DNA of 64,000 bases from Haloferax namakaokahaiae (GCF_042663225.1 NZ_JBHTAA010000005.1:496001-560000), one strand, 5' to 3'; positions 39,036 to 48,765 are shown, counted from the first letter of the stretch. Notes: generated by a model from the letters alone, not told the origin. A program made the numbers and translations.

Positions 39036-40414
39036 GGCGTGAATCCAGAGCCCAACTAATTTTGGTTGCGGCTATCGTCATCGGCATCAGCATCATTGGA
39101 TTCGTCGTCATCCTCAACACCGTTCTCTACACGGAGAACGTGACGAGTCGCAGTGCAATCGCCTCGACCAACTCCGGTCTCACGAGTCAACTGAGCCTTC
39201 GGTCGAACGCCCCGATTTACATCCACCACGAGAATCAAAACCAGTCCAGTAGTACACCGAGTGGAATCCAGAGCGCAATCAACGATAGTTTGGCCCACTA
39301 CGGGGACCTCATCGAAATTTCACGGGTACAGCAAGAGCCGACGTCGATAGAGATAGAAACTATCGGGACACCCGACACGGGTGCGCTCGTCGTTCAGGAC
39401 GACTCGACGCGGGATTTCACGAATCGAAACAACGACGCCAACTGGACACTGGACGATGCCGCTGCAGTCCGACAGTTCACGATTTTCCTCGACAACGATT
39501 CGTTAGTCGCTGACAGCAACTCGGAACACGCCTTCGCAGTGAACGTGACCGAATCTGCCGGGTCGTACCAACAGCTCAGATTCTCTCGGACGGCGTCGGG
39601 CAACGTGACTATCGAACGGACCGGTGACACCACGGGGCAGTGTGAAATCGAACCGGCAGACGACGAACTGAAGATCGACCTCTGGTCGGGGAGCGTTCCC
39701 GGAACCTCCTGTACGTTTGCCGGCGCTGATTCGATGAGCACGCCCGAAATTACGTACACGAACGCCGACAACGCTACTGGGAGCTACCAGTTGCTGATGA
39801 ACGACACTACCGTTCCGAATGGTGGTCGATACGCATCCGGCGGGTCAGACTCGCCCCGGTTGACGTACGTCGTGTACCGCGCAAACATCTCTTCGACGTA
39901 CGCAACGCCCGAACTCGTCCAAGAGTCGCGGATGGAAGTCGTGGTGTACGAACCAGGGAGTTCGTCCCGATTAGCTGGCGGCATCGACTCGACTGGCGGA
40001 GCAGTTGGTGGCGAAAGCACCAGCACGCCGACGCCGACACCTACAACTGCTACGCCGACGCCGACTCCCACGCCGCCGCCGTCGAACCAACCGCCGTCGT
40101 TGGACACGCTCGACGCGAGTACGGTCTGTAACAACTGGGAATCGGGATTCTTCGGCCCGAGATGTACGGCGCGGGATGTCACAGTCTCGTGGACTGCCTC
40201 CGACCCGAATGGTGATTCGGACATCGAATCTGTCGAAATCCGCGTCATAAACGAACACCTGTTCGGCGAATCAGAGGTGGCGTCCACGACGATTACGTCT
40301 GGTGACCTGACGGACCAGACCGAGACCCTCTCGCTTAGCGGCGATGCCGACAGGGTGGTCGTCGTGGTCACCGACGACGACGGGGAGACCGACACCAGTG
40401 TTGAACGATTATGA
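39029..40414 (+). CDS. Large pilin-like protein with Thr/Pro hinge and C-terminal domain (DUF7261-like)
   Basis: 461 residues. The N-terminal SRAQLILVAAIVIGISIIGFVVILN is the membrane/assembly helix. A domain of about 280 residues follows with many N-x-T/S sites (possible N-glycosylation). A Thr/Pro repeat hinge (about residues 330-355) precedes a C-terminal beta domain of about 100 residues with two cysteines (STVCNNWESGFFGPRCTA) and a PKD-like ending (DRVVVVVTDDDGETDTSV). This two-domain layout is much larger than the other pilin-like products and suits a pilus-tip adhesin. Overlaps its neighbours by 7 nt and 4 nt. Confidence 0.82.
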   Translation: MVRRESRAQLILVAAIVIGISIIGFVVILNTVLYTENVTSRSAIASTNSGLTSQLSLRSNAPIYIHHENQNQSSSTPSGIQSAINDSLAHYGDLIEISRVQQEPTSIEIETIGTPDTGALVVQDDSTRDFTNRNNDANWTLDDAAAVRQFTIFLDNDSLVADSNSEHAFAVNVTESAGSYQQLRFSRTASGNVTIERTGDTTGQCEIEPADDELKIDLWSGSVPGTSCTFAGADSMSTPEITYTNADNATGSYQLLMNDTTVPNGGRYASGGSDSPRLTYVVYRANISSTYATPELVQESRMEVVVYEPGSSSRLAGGIDSTGGAVGGESTSTPTPTPTTATPTPTPTPPPSNQPPSLDTLDASTVCNNWESGFFGPRCTARDVTVSWTASDPNGDSDIESVEIRVINEHLFGESEVASTTITSGDLTDQTETLSLSGDADRVVVVVTDDDGETDTSVERL

Positions 40415-40887
40415 GATGGAACGAACTCACTGCCGACGAGACGGCGACGACGACGCCCCTGACGTACGTTCTGACCCTTGGTATCACGACGGTCTTGATT
40501 GCCGGACTTATCGCGGGGGCGAGCGGAGCAATCGAAGACCAGCAGCGAACGTCAGTCGAGCGGCAACTCACCGTCGTTGGCGAGCGTCTCGCGAACGAAA
40601 TCACGGGTGTAGACCGACTGGTCTACACGAGTTCTAAATCGACGATTACGCTCAAGACGACACATCCCACGCGAGTCGTCGGTTCACGCTACTCTATCGA
40701 GATGAAAAACGGTGGCCCACCCTGCCAGCAGAATCAGTGTATCGTCCTCAACTCCACGAGTCCAGCGGTCACGGTCACTGTCTCGTATACGACTGACGCC
40801 ACCGTCGAAGAGAGAGTCGTCCGAGGCGGTCCAGTGTCGGTTAACTACAACACATCGACGCGTAACATCACAATCGAGGAACGATGA
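40411..40887 (+). CDS. Pilin-like protein (DUF7266-like)
   Basis: 158 residues with N terminus DETATTTPLTYVLTLGITTVLIAGLIAG as the single membrane helix, then an amphipathic helix (SVERQLTVVGERLANEITGVDRL) and a beta-rich exported region with a Cys pair (GGPPCQQNQCIVLN). The start overlaps the previous stop as ATGA. A small subunit of the same pilus cassette; function within the filament is unknown. Confidence 0.82.
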   Translation: MRWNELTADETATTTPLTYVLTLGITTVLIAGLIAGASGAIEDQQRTSVERQLTVVGERLANEITGVDRLVYTSSKSTITLKTTHPTRVVGSRYSIEMKNGGPPCQQNQCIVLNSTSPAVTVTVSYTTDATVEERVVRGGPVSVNYNTSTRNITIEER

Positions 40888-41624
40888 GACGACTGGACGA
40901 CCGTGGTGTGAGTGAGGTAATCGGGTTCGTGCTGGTGTTCGCACTCATCGTCTCTTCGATAAGCGTCTTCTACATCACTGGGAATACCGCGCTCACGTCG
41001 TTGAAGGACGACGAACAGATAAATAACGGCGACCGAGCGTTCATCGCGATGGCCGAGAACATGAACGACCTCTTGAACGCTCGGGGACCCCAGCGTGAAG
41101 GCGAAATCAAACTCGCGGGGGGGACGATGTCATTCAACGATACGAGTGCACTCTCTCTCAAAATCGAGGCTGGTGGGACGACAATTGGTCCTCAATCAGT
41201 CAGTACGGGTTCACTCGTCTACCAGTTGAACGATGAAGCAATCTGGTACGAGTCGGGGGGAGTTTTCAGAGAAAGTTCGGTATGGTCCACGATGAAACGA
41301 GAGCCAGGGCTTCTCTGTACACCGTCCCACGCCATTATCTCGACTGTCTCGCTGTCGCTCGAAACGAACGCCACCTCCGTTTCGAGAGAGGGGACCGTCC
41401 TAATCGTCGGACGGCGCGCGGGAACGAACGTCGTCTATCCGGCCACTGGATTCGAAGACTCGGGGATGAAAAATGCGACGCTCACCGTCACGTCACAGAA
41501 CGACGATGCGTGGGAGGAGTATCTGACCGAGACTGGGTGGGACAAGACGGGAACGAACCAGTACAGTTGTACTGCTGAGAACATGCTGGTCCGCGAGTCG
41601 CTCGTCCAAGTCAAGATTCTCTAG
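40884..41624 (+). CDS. Pilin-like protein (DUF7289-like)
   Basis: 246 residues beginning RRLDDRGVSEVIGFVLVFALIVSSISVFYITG. The RGVSEVIGFVLVFALI segment closely resembles the H-domain of haloarchaeal PilA pilins (SPVIGxxLMVAxTV type), which is cut by the prepilin peptidase and packs in the filament core. The mature part is beta-rich. Two cysteines (LLCTPSH and QYSCTA) occur. The start overlaps the previous stop by 4 nt. It ends the plus-strand cassette and faces the minus-strand pilin/pilC/pilB block across 214 bp that hold no visible gene. Confidence 0.83.
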   Translation: MRRLDDRGVSEVIGFVLVFALIVSSISVFYITGNTALTSLKDDEQINNGDRAFIAMAENMNDLLNARGPQREGEIKLAGGTMSFNDTSALSLKIEAGGTTIGPQSVSTGSLVYQLNDEAIWYESGGVFRESSVWSTMKREPGLLCTPSHAIISTVSLSLETNATSVSREGTVLIVGRRAGTNVVYPATGFEDSGMKNATLTVTSQNDDAWEEYLTETGWDKTGTNQYSCTAENMLVRESLVQVKIL

Positions 41625-41838
41625 TACCGCGTAAATAGCGTTCTGTCAGACGAAATCCCCTGCGCAAAGCACACTCACCTGTTGGTTCGGTTCGACAGAC
41701 CGGGTCTCACCAATGGCGGTGCGTAGCCCGCTCTGTATCTCTCTCGATAGTGGACGTAAGCTGGCCGAGTCGCGTGCGTCGCTGTCGTCTGCGCAAGGGT
41801 CGATTCAGTCGAGAAGAAACGCGACCCACATCCAAACT

Positions 41839-43383
41839 TCAGAGCGGAGTTGCCACGACTTCGTTCACAGCGACGTGAATTGCGAAGTTCTCCGGCGCAC
41901 TCACACTTCCTTTCTCGGTGATGGTGAGGAGGACGACGGCGTCGTTGTAGTCGGGGTCGTCGCTACTGTCCGCGTTATCGGGGTCCGCGTTCTCCTTAGA
42001 CAGTTCGTAGAGGAACACGAACTCGTTCTCGTCCAGTTGGACGTATCCGCTGTCGTCGATTCTCTCTTCGAGAATCTCGGTCAGATTCCGCTGTTCTGGA
42101 CCCGCGGCCGAGAAGTCTGGTACCTTGTCACCGTCTTCGAGGATGACGAGGTTCCCGCTGTTGCTGGTCGAACTGATCTCGATTCGCTCGTTCCCGACAT
42201 CGTCACACCGTTCTTCGGTGTACGTCGTCCCACTGTACGTGTTTGTGACGCCCGTCTCGTCGTAATCGTTGCAGGTGTACGACGTCGCGTAGACGGAGAT
42301 ACTGACACCGGTACTCCGGTCGAACGAGTAGTTGAAGTGTTCACCTTTCACCGGGTCGTTCAAGTCGTCCTCTTCGGGGTCGATTGGGTCGTCGAGATCG
42401 CTATCGTACCACGGTGTCTTCGAACTGCCGTTGATTGAGATTCGGAACGTCGTCGGGCCGTTAATCTTGTTTCCGCCACTCGTCCCCGAGAGTTCGGTCC
42501 CCAGAACTTCGACGGTCGCGGTGAGCGCCTCGTCCGATGTGACGGTGTTGTTGGCCTGATTGATGTACGCGGAACTTCCGGCGGTTTCGAGCAAGATGCT
42601 CGCCGTCTCTTCCGAGTCGTTCACTGTGACCGTTCCGTCGTCGAAGTGGGTCTCGAAAAAGCGACCCCAGGCAGTGTAGTAATCGCTTTGGATAGTTATC
42701 GTCGCGTTGTCCGGCGGGTTACACTGCGGGTCGGTGAAGACGCCTTGGAACGACTGCGTCTTCGTCTTCGACTGTGCCGAATCCTTCGTCACCTGAAGTT
42801 TGTTGATTTGGCCGTCCGCCTTCCCCGATACGTTCACGAGTTGGAAACTGAACGTTCCGTTCGTGTACTGCATGTTTGGGGGGGAAAGCATGACCGCACC
42901 ACTCTTCGACATTTTCCAGACACCGCCGGCTTGATACGCGACGGTGTCTCCGTCGTTCGCCTCGGTCTGTATCGTTCCGAACGAGAGGTCTCCAGTACAG
43001 ACGTGTGAATCGTTCCGTATCGTTATCTCCATGCTGCCGTCTTCGGTCACACTGGTCACCCCCCGAATTTTACTGTAATCGAGCGTGTGCGCGTCGTTCG
43101 TACTGAATGCGACCTGACTCAGACGAGCGTCCGACTCTCGCATCGCAAACTCTGCGGTCTGCGTATTCGCAGCACCACGAAGCTCCGAGATTGCCGTCGA
43201 ACCGAAGTAGGCGATACCGATGCCGCTGAACACGACGACGGAAATCAACAACACGTACCCAATGACGGTCGCTTGCCCCCGAGCTGACTTCGGTAACGTA
43301 TCCGTCGAGGGGAGTGTCATAGATTCGTGTACGTCAGACTCGGACATTAACTTATTTGCCGACCTTCGATTGTCTTCACTCAT
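41839..43383 (-). CDS. Large pilin-like protein (DUF7289-like)
   Basis: 514 residues from the ATG at 43383, which has an AGGAG Shine-Dalgarno 9 nt upstream. Later in-frame ATGs at 43347 and 43320 are alternatives. A hydrophilic leader of about 35 residues precedes ARGQATVIGYVLLISVVVFSGIGIAYFG, a PilA-like H-domain. The rest is a Thr/Asn/Asp-rich extracellular domain with paired cysteines. It lies directly downstream of pilC and is the third gene of the minus-strand block. By size and context it may be a major surface or tip component of this pilus. Confidence 0.82.
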   Translation of the reverse strand: MSEDNRRSANKLMSESDVHESMTLPSTDTLPKSARGQATVIGYVLLISVVVFSGIGIAYFGSTAISELRGAANTQTAEFAMRESDARLSQVAFSTNDAHTLDYSKIRGVTSVTEDGSMEITIRNDSHVCTGDLSFGTIQTEANDGDTVAYQAGGVWKMSKSGAVMLSPPNMQYTNGTFSFQLVNVSGKADGQINKLQVTKDSAQSKTKTQSFQGVFTDPQCNPPDNATITIQSDYYTAWGRFFETHFDDGTVTVNDSEETASILLETAGSSAYINQANNTVTSDEALTATVEVLGTELSGTSGGNKINGPTTFRISINGSSKTPWYDSDLDDPIDPEEDDLNDPVKGEHFNYSFDRSTGVSISVYATSYTCNDYDETGVTNTYSGTTYTEERCDDVGNERIEISSTSNSGNLVILEDGDKVPDFSAAGPEQRNLTEILEERIDDSGYVQLDENEFVFLYELSKENADPDNADSSDDPDYNDAVVLLTITEKGSVSAPENFAIHVAVNEVVATPL

Positions 43384-43392
43384 CGACGCACA

Positions 43393-43398
43393 CTCCTG
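43393..43398 (-). promoter_or_regulatory. Shine-Dalgarno of the large pilin-like gene
   Basis: CAGGAG on the minus strand, about 9 nt before the ATG at 43383. It decides among three possible in-frame starts. Confidence 0.5.
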
Positions 43399-43497
43399 TT
43401 CGAACAGGGAACACTCGATTACGCTGCCTCCGACAGTCCCGCGTCTGTGGGGGCGCTCCCGTTCGAGATTGGCTGTCACGCCGATTCTCGACGCTGG

Positions 43498-45540
43498 TCA
43501 TCCAACCACCGTCCACACGGCCAGCGCGAGCGTCTGGAGGATGACGACGAACTTGACGCCCGCAAGTAGGTTCGCGTTTCGGATGTAGCCGCTGATGAAC
43601 CCGGACAGCACCGCCTGAATCGTCACGCCGTGGAAGAACAGCAGCGACAGCAAGTCGGGGTCGATAGCGCCGCCGAAGTTCGGACCGCCGGTCGCCGCTC
43701 CGCCCGAACCGGAGGCTTGCGAGGTCAACCCGGCCATCACGTCGAGGAACTGCGTCTTCAGGATGGCCATCACGGCGAGGAGGGTCACGTAGGTCATGAG
43801 GATAATCGCCACCTGCATCCGCGTACGGGAGATTCGCTCGCGCATGATGTCGTCCTGGTTCTCGGACGCCTGTGCGGCAGTCGAGAGGACTTCCGTAATC
43901 TGACTGGAGGCCTCCTGTGCCTTTGTGATGAGTTTGACCGTCCGAGCGAGACGCGGAATGTGGTACTTGTTGTTGAACTCGATGAGCGCCTCTCGGAGGC
44001 TCATGCCGTAGTGGACCTTCGCGTACATGATGTCGAACTCGTCGGCGAGTTTCCCCGAGGAGGTATCGGAGACGGTCTTGACCGATTCGAGGAGCGTCTG
44101 ACCGGTGTCGTTCGCGCTGGAGAGTTTCCGGAGGTTGTCGGAGAGTTTGCCCGTAATCGCGTTCCGCGAGTGGACGTTCCACTCGTGGAAGAACGTGAGC
44201 GGGATGGCGATGAGGTAGATGGGCACGTACATCCAGATGAACGTCCCCCACACGGGGTTCGCAATCATTCCCTCCCACGTCGTCGGCGCGGTCCCGCCGA
44301 GCACGCCGAAGGCGAGGAGGACGAGCGCCGCAGGAACCGTCAGCGTGAGGGTGAAAAGTGGGTGCTGTTTGAAGAACAGGTGGGGTTGCCGGAGCAGTTC
44401 TTTCGTCTTGAACGTCCCTTCGCGGTCTTTGATACGCGAGAAGAGACTGAACTCACCGACGTACGACTCGATGAGTCCCATGTGGATGAGACCCTCTCGC
44501 TGTTCGCCCTCCAGTCGGTCACTGCTGTCGGCGGGGCGGAGATAGCCGTCACCCAACTCGTCTTGTTTGACCGTCGAGACGAGGACGAGAAAGCCCACGC
44601 CGGTCAGCGGAATCAGGCCGTACACGGTCGCATAGAGGAGCGATTGCTGTGCCTCGCCGAGCATGCTCATGATGACGAGGATGATGATGAGCAGGAGGGG
44701 AAACAGCGAGAGCGTCATGTACATCTCGCCGAACAGCTCCATCGTTTCGAGGGTCTGTTCTTGCTGTTGTTTGGCCGTCCGCAGGTGTTTGTCCTTCTTG
44801 TCGTTGAGGAAGCCCTGCATGTCGCCACCGGAGTTGACGATAGAGAGCATGTCCGTGAGGAACTGCGAGAGTTCGTCCGAGGGCGTCGTAATCGCTTGCT
44901 CGCGGATGGCGTTTCGGTAGTCCACACCGAAGTACTCCGTCTCCTGGACGATGCTCTGGAACTCGCGGGAGACTTCGCCGTAGGTGTCTTCGGCCATCGC
45001 CATCGCCTCCAAAATCTCCAGTTGGTTCAGCCCACCGACCGACAGCGCGTACATGAACGAGATGGCGTCCGACAGAAGCATGTTAATCTCGCGTTTGCGT
45101 GCCGACGCCGTCGAGTAGGGAATCGCAACGAGTGTCCCGAATCCGAGTCCGAACCCAATCGTCCCGAAGACGACTCCCGAGATGATGATTGCGGCCGGTT
45201 TGGCGAGCGAGCGAAGCATGTCCGCCGTCGCTTCGCTCGAAACGGGAATGCCGAGGCTCAGCGAATTTGCGGAGAGGAGTCCGAGTGCGAACAGGCCGTA
45301 GCCGACGAGCATGCCGAACAGCCAGAGCGAGAGTCCGACGAGGACGCCGACCGCGAGCGCCCGCGACAAGTAGAGTTCGACGGTGTCGGGCATCCGCGCC
45401 TGCTTGAGTTTCGTATCGAGGTCATCGACGAACTCGCCGTCTTCGTCGAACAGCAGTTGGAACAGCGGGTAGAACGCATCGCCGAGCGCGTCGGTACCGC
45501 GGTCGAGTCCCGAAGAGTTGTCCGCATCGACGTTACTCAT
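43498..45540 (-). CDS. pilC: Archaeal type IV pilus assembly membrane protein PilC
   Basis: 680-residue platform protein that anchors the assembly ATPase. It contains two T2SSF/TadC-type domains. The first has membrane helices near 60-150, the motif LLSDAISFMYALSVGGLNQLEILEAMA and EFQSIVQETEYFGVDYRNAIREQ. The second has GKLSDNLRKLSSANDTGQTLLESVKTVSD and LARTVKLITKAQEASSQITEVLSTAAQ, with more helices to the C terminus. This duplicated form is usual for haloarchaeal PilC. Its ATG directly follows the pilB stop (no spacing), showing co-translation. Confidence 0.93.
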   Translation of the reverse strand: MSNVDADNSSGLDRGTDALGDAFYPLFQLLFDEDGEFVDDLDTKLKQARMPDTVELYLSRALAVGVLVGLSLWLFGMLVGYGLFALGLLSANSLSLGIPVSSEATADMLRSLAKPAAIIISGVVFGTIGFGLGFGTLVAIPYSTASARKREINMLLSDAISFMYALSVGGLNQLEILEAMAMAEDTYGEVSREFQSIVQETEYFGVDYRNAIREQAITTPSDELSQFLTDMLSIVNSGGDMQGFLNDKKDKHLRTAKQQQEQTLETMELFGEMYMTLSLFPLLLIIILVIMSMLGEAQQSLLYATVYGLIPLTGVGFLVLVSTVKQDELGDGYLRPADSSDRLEGEQREGLIHMGLIESYVGEFSLFSRIKDREGTFKTKELLRQPHLFFKQHPLFTLTLTVPAALVLLAFGVLGGTAPTTWEGMIANPVWGTFIWMYVPIYLIAIPLTFFHEWNVHSRNAITGKLSDNLRKLSSANDTGQTLLESVKTVSDTSSGKLADEFDIMYAKVHYGMSLREALIEFNNKYHIPRLARTVKLITKAQEASSQITEVLSTAAQASENQDDIMRERISRTRMQVAIILMTYVTLLAVMAILKTQFLDVMAGLTSQASGSGGAATGGPNFGGAIDPDLLSLLFFHGVTIQAVLSGFISGYIRNANLLAGVKFVVILQTLALAVWTVVG

Positions 45541-48500
45541 CTACTCGTCCTCGACTGTCGTCTCGTCCTCGTCCGCCGCACTGGTCTCGTCTGCCGCATT
45601 CGTTTCGTCTGCCGCATTCGTTTCGTCTATCGTCTCGAACTCGCTCTCGTCCGAGTCCACGTCGGGTTCGGCGGCTTGGAAGCCGCCCCACTCGTCCGTG
45701 TCGCCACCCTCGGCGTCGCCGCGCGACCCGTCTTCGAACGCCTCGAAGAACTCGTCGAGGTCAACGTCGTCGTCGGGTGCCGGGAAGTCGGGGCGGTCTC
45801 CCGGAATTTGGTCTTCGAGCGCATTCCAGAGGTCTTCGTCCTCTCCCGATTCGAGTGCCGGCGTCTCATCGGCGGTGTCGCCGTCGATCGACGACGGCCC
45901 GTCTTCGCCTTCGAGTTCGGACGGCGAGTCGCCGGCATCGAGACCGGCACGCTCGTCGCCCTCGTCGAGGCCGGGGTCGGCCGTCCGCTCTTCGAGTGCC
46001 GTGAGTTCGTCGCGCGCGCCGGGTTCGGCCTCCACGTCGGGTTCGGACCCCATGTCACCGAGCGCGTCCGAGACGTCGCCGGTGGGTTTGTCGCGGTACT
46101 CGGGGAACAGTTCTTCTTCCGCGCGCTTGAGAATCTCTTTGGCGAGGTTGAGGACGTGTTCCGGCGGTTCCGGCCGTGGGACCATCGCCTCGCTCTCGGG
46201 GTCGATGTCGATGTGGACCGACTCCATCTCCCGGAGGTCTTCGAGGCTCCGTTCGAGTTCGTCGTTCGCCATCAGGCCGATGATGGTGTCCTGGTCGTTG
46301 ATGAACGCCTGGAACGTCGCTGCGACCTGCGTGTAGGTGTTGAGACCGTGGACGATGAGGTACGCGAGGACGACCTCTCGTTTGAAAATCTCCAGTTCGA
46401 GCGTGTCCTGGTCCCACCCGCGGTCGAACTTAATCTCCTCGACGGTGTTCGACGCACCCATCTGGAGGAACTCGTCGGTTTCGGCTTGCCACTGGTAGAC
46501 GTCTTGAACGTTGATTTCGTCGTTCTCGGGGTCGTAGTGGTTGATTTCGGTGAGCGACTTGTTCCGTCTGACCTTGTTGCCGCCGACGCGCGTCGAGGTC
46601 TGAATCGACACGAGGTCGAGCGCCGTGAACATCGTCTTCGAGACGTTGATGGGGGCGGTGGTAAACCGCTTCAGCACCTCGCCCACGGAGTCCGCGTGGA
46701 ACGTCGTGTAGGTGGTGTGACCCGTGGACATGACCTGGAACAGCGTCCGGCCCTCCTCACCACGAATCTCACCCATGACGATGTAGTCGGGGCGTTGACG
46801 AAGCGCCGCTTCGAGCAGGTCGAACTCGTCAACGTCGCCTTTGTCGTCGTCAGCGAACGACGGCCGGGTGACAGAGGCAATCCAGTTGCGCTGTGGGAGT
46901 TCGACCTCGCGGGTGTCTTCGATAGAGACGATTTTCGTGTTCGACGGGATGAACAGCGACACTGCGTTGAGCGAGGTAGTCTTCCCGGATGCCGTGCCGC
47001 CCGCGAAGATGAGACTCTTGTCGTTCTCGATACAGAGCCACAGGAACGCCATCTCTTCGAGCGAGAACGTACACCAGTTGATGAGGTCGATTGGGGTGAA
47101 GGGAACGTCCTTGAACTGACGGATGGTGTAGTTGGTCCCGTGGTCCGAGACTTCCTTGCCGAGTGTGAGTTGCGCACGCGACCCGTCGGGGAGCGTGGCG
47201 TCCACTTGCGGGCGGCGCTTCGAGATACCTTTCCCGGAGCGCTGGGCGAGTTTCACGACGAAGTCGTCGAGTTCGCCCTCTCCGTGGTAGACGTTCGAGA
47301 TGATTTGCTCGTAGTCGGAGTGGTAGACGAACACCGGCGAGTTGTAGCCGTCACACGAGATGTCCTCCACGTTGATGTCGTGTTTGATGCCGTCGATGCG
47401 CTCGTAGCCGATGAAGTCGCGCCGGAGGACGTACTGAAGCTTCAGCACTTGGTACTCGGTGAGGACCGACGAATCGTCGGCGAGGACCGCGGATTCCGGT
47501 CGGGCCGCGATTCCTTCGATGCCGCCGAGCGGTTTGTCCTCGCCGGTCCGGTGCCCACTTCCGCCGAACATCCCACCGAGACCGAGGCGTTCGCCGAATC
47601 CGGTGAGGAACCCGCCGCTCGCACCTGCGTTGGGGGACGTCACGTCCACCGCCTCGTCGGACGCATCGGCGTCCGAATCGTCGCCGAACACGCCGCCGAG
47701 ACCGAATCGGTCGAGGAGACCCGGAGCGTCGTCAGCGTCTGATTCGTCGTCGCCGAACGAGGGGGCAGGGCCGTCGTAGAGATCGTAGCGGCCGAGGAGT
47801 TCGTACGTCTGTGCTTCGATGACCGCTGCGCGGTTGTCGGCGCCGCTGACGATGCTGTCGTCGTTGTACTTGATCGCCGTCCGTAGCTTGCCGGTGAGGA
47901 ACTCCGTGAGGTCGTCCTCGATACGGTTCAGATACGGCTCGACGAGGTAGTACTTCGTCTCGTTCTCCTTCGTGGAGTGGAAGATAATGACGAACGCATA
48001 CGGTTTGTTCACCCAGTAGCGTTCGACCTCTTCGAAGTGCGATTTCTTCTCCTGTGCGACCGTCTTTTCGAGGTCGTACCGGTTTGCGAGCGTCGTCGTG
48101 CCGTCGGCGCTCGTGAAGAAGTCGTCTTCGTCGAAGTCGGTCTTGACGTTGACCGTGCGCTCTTCGACGAGTTCCTCGACTTCCTCGGCGCGTTGGGTCC
48201 CGTGAGCGAGCACGGCACCGATGTTATCAGGGTCGAATCCGAGTGCATCTTCGGCGTCGAAGCGGACGATGTCTCCGTTCTTGTCGCGCGGGCGCGAGCC
48301 GTCGTCTTCGTAGTAGTACTCGCGCTTGTAGTGCTCCCACATCCACTCGTCTTTGACGACGGGCGTGGTCTCGGGGTCGCAGAACGCTTCGAACTGCTCG
48401 TGAATCTTCGTCGCGTGCGCGCCGCGCTTTCCGACGAACGTTTCGACGTCTACGGGGTGAAAATCGAGATACGATTCGGGGTCGAGCGAGACGTCTTGCC

Positions 48501-48765
48501 AATCTCGGCGCGTTGGACGCTCGATAGTCTCTTCTTCGGAACTGCCCCACCGCGAACTACCCGGTGCGTCGGTGCGCGTCCGCGGGTCTGTCCCGTACAG
48601 TGCTTCGATATCGCCGCGTTCGCCAAACTCGTCGAGAAAATCCGCCCACGAATAGTCGCCTACGCGGGCGTTTGACGCGTCTGCGTGGACGCCGGAGTCC
48701 ACGGGGTGCTCCGTCTCACCCTCCAACGGCTTGGGGTCGGATGCTTCGGCGTCCTCGGTTGCCAT
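45541..48765 (-). CDS. pilB: Archaeal type IV pilus assembly ATPase PilB with long acidic tail
   Basis: A 1074-residue secretion ATPase. The core has Walker A GGTASGKTTS (encoded near 46980-47010), the Asp box IEDTREVELPQ, Walker B IVMGEIRGEEGRTLFQ and the His box STGHTTYTTFHAD. The N-terminal 400 residues include a PilB-specific domain with a Gly/Asp-rich insertion (about 355-425). The last 180 or so residues form an extremely acidic low-complexity tail ending in three hexapeptide repeats of the type DETNAA. It powers pilus assembly through PilC. Haloarchaea often carry several pilB-pilC sets; I cannot assign the number. Confidence 0.94.
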   Translation of the reverse strand: MATEDAEASDPKPLEGETEHPVDSGVHADASNARVGDYSWADFLDEFGERGDIEALYGTDPRTRTDAPGSSRWGSSEEETIERPTRRDWQDVSLDPESYLDFHPVDVETFVGKRGAHATKIHEQFEAFCDPETTPVVKDEWMWEHYKREYYYEDDGSRPRDKNGDIVRFDAEDALGFDPDNIGAVLAHGTQRAEEVEELVEERTVNVKTDFDEDDFFTSADGTTTLANRYDLEKTVAQEKKSHFEEVERYWVNKPYAFVIIFHSTKENETKYYLVEPYLNRIEDDLTEFLTGKLRTAIKYNDDSIVSGADNRAAVIEAQTYELLGRYDLYDGPAPSFGDDESDADDAPGLLDRFGLGGVFGDDSDADASDEAVDVTSPNAGASGGFLTGFGERLGLGGMFGGSGHRTGEDKPLGGIEGIAARPESAVLADDSSVLTEYQVLKLQYVLRRDFIGYERIDGIKHDINVEDISCDGYNSPVFVYHSDYEQIISNVYHGEGELDDFVVKLAQRSGKGISKRRPQVDATLPDGSRAQLTLGKEVSDHGTNYTIRQFKDVPFTPIDLINWCTFSLEEMAFLWLCIENDKSLIFAGGTASGKTTSLNAVSLFIPSNTKIVSIEDTREVELPQRNWIASVTRPSFADDDKGDVDEFDLLEAALRQRPDYIVMGEIRGEEGRTLFQVMSTGHTTYTTFHADSVGEVLKRFTTAPINVSKTMFTALDLVSIQTSTRVGGNKVRRNKSLTEINHYDPENDEINVQDVYQWQAETDEFLQMGASNTVEEIKFDRGWDQDTLELEIFKREVVLAYLIVHGLNTYTQVAATFQAFINDQDTIIGLMANDELERSLEDLREMESVHIDIDPESEAMVPRPEPPEHVLNLAKEILKRAEEELFPEYRDKPTGDVSDALGDMGSEPDVEAEPGARDELTALEERTADPGLDEGDERAGLDAGDSPSELEGEDGPSSIDGDTADETPALESGEDEDLWNALEDQIPGDRPDFPAPDDDVDLDEFFEAFEDGSRGDAEGGDTDEWGGFQAAEPDVDSDESEFETIDETNAADETNAADETSAADEDETTVEDE
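45569..45622. repeat. Three 18-bp tandem units in the pilB 3' end
   Basis: Two identical 18-bp units (45587-45604 and 45605-45622) and one diverged unit (45569-45586) encode the hexapeptides DETNAA, DETNAA and DETSAA in the PilB tail. The in-frame unit length allows copy-number change without frameshift. Confidence 0.85.

Noticed and set aside
43384..43479. N-terminal extension of the large pilin-like protein
   Set aside because: The extra residues are basic and overlap an Arg-rich frame; the AGGAG before the ATG at 43383 gives a better start.
43630..47742. A plus-strand open frame of more than 1300 codons
   Set aside because: It lies antisense to pilC and pilB, whose motifs are clear. Its translation is Arg/Val/Asp-rich with no family motif; long antisense frames are expected in GC-rich halophile DNA.
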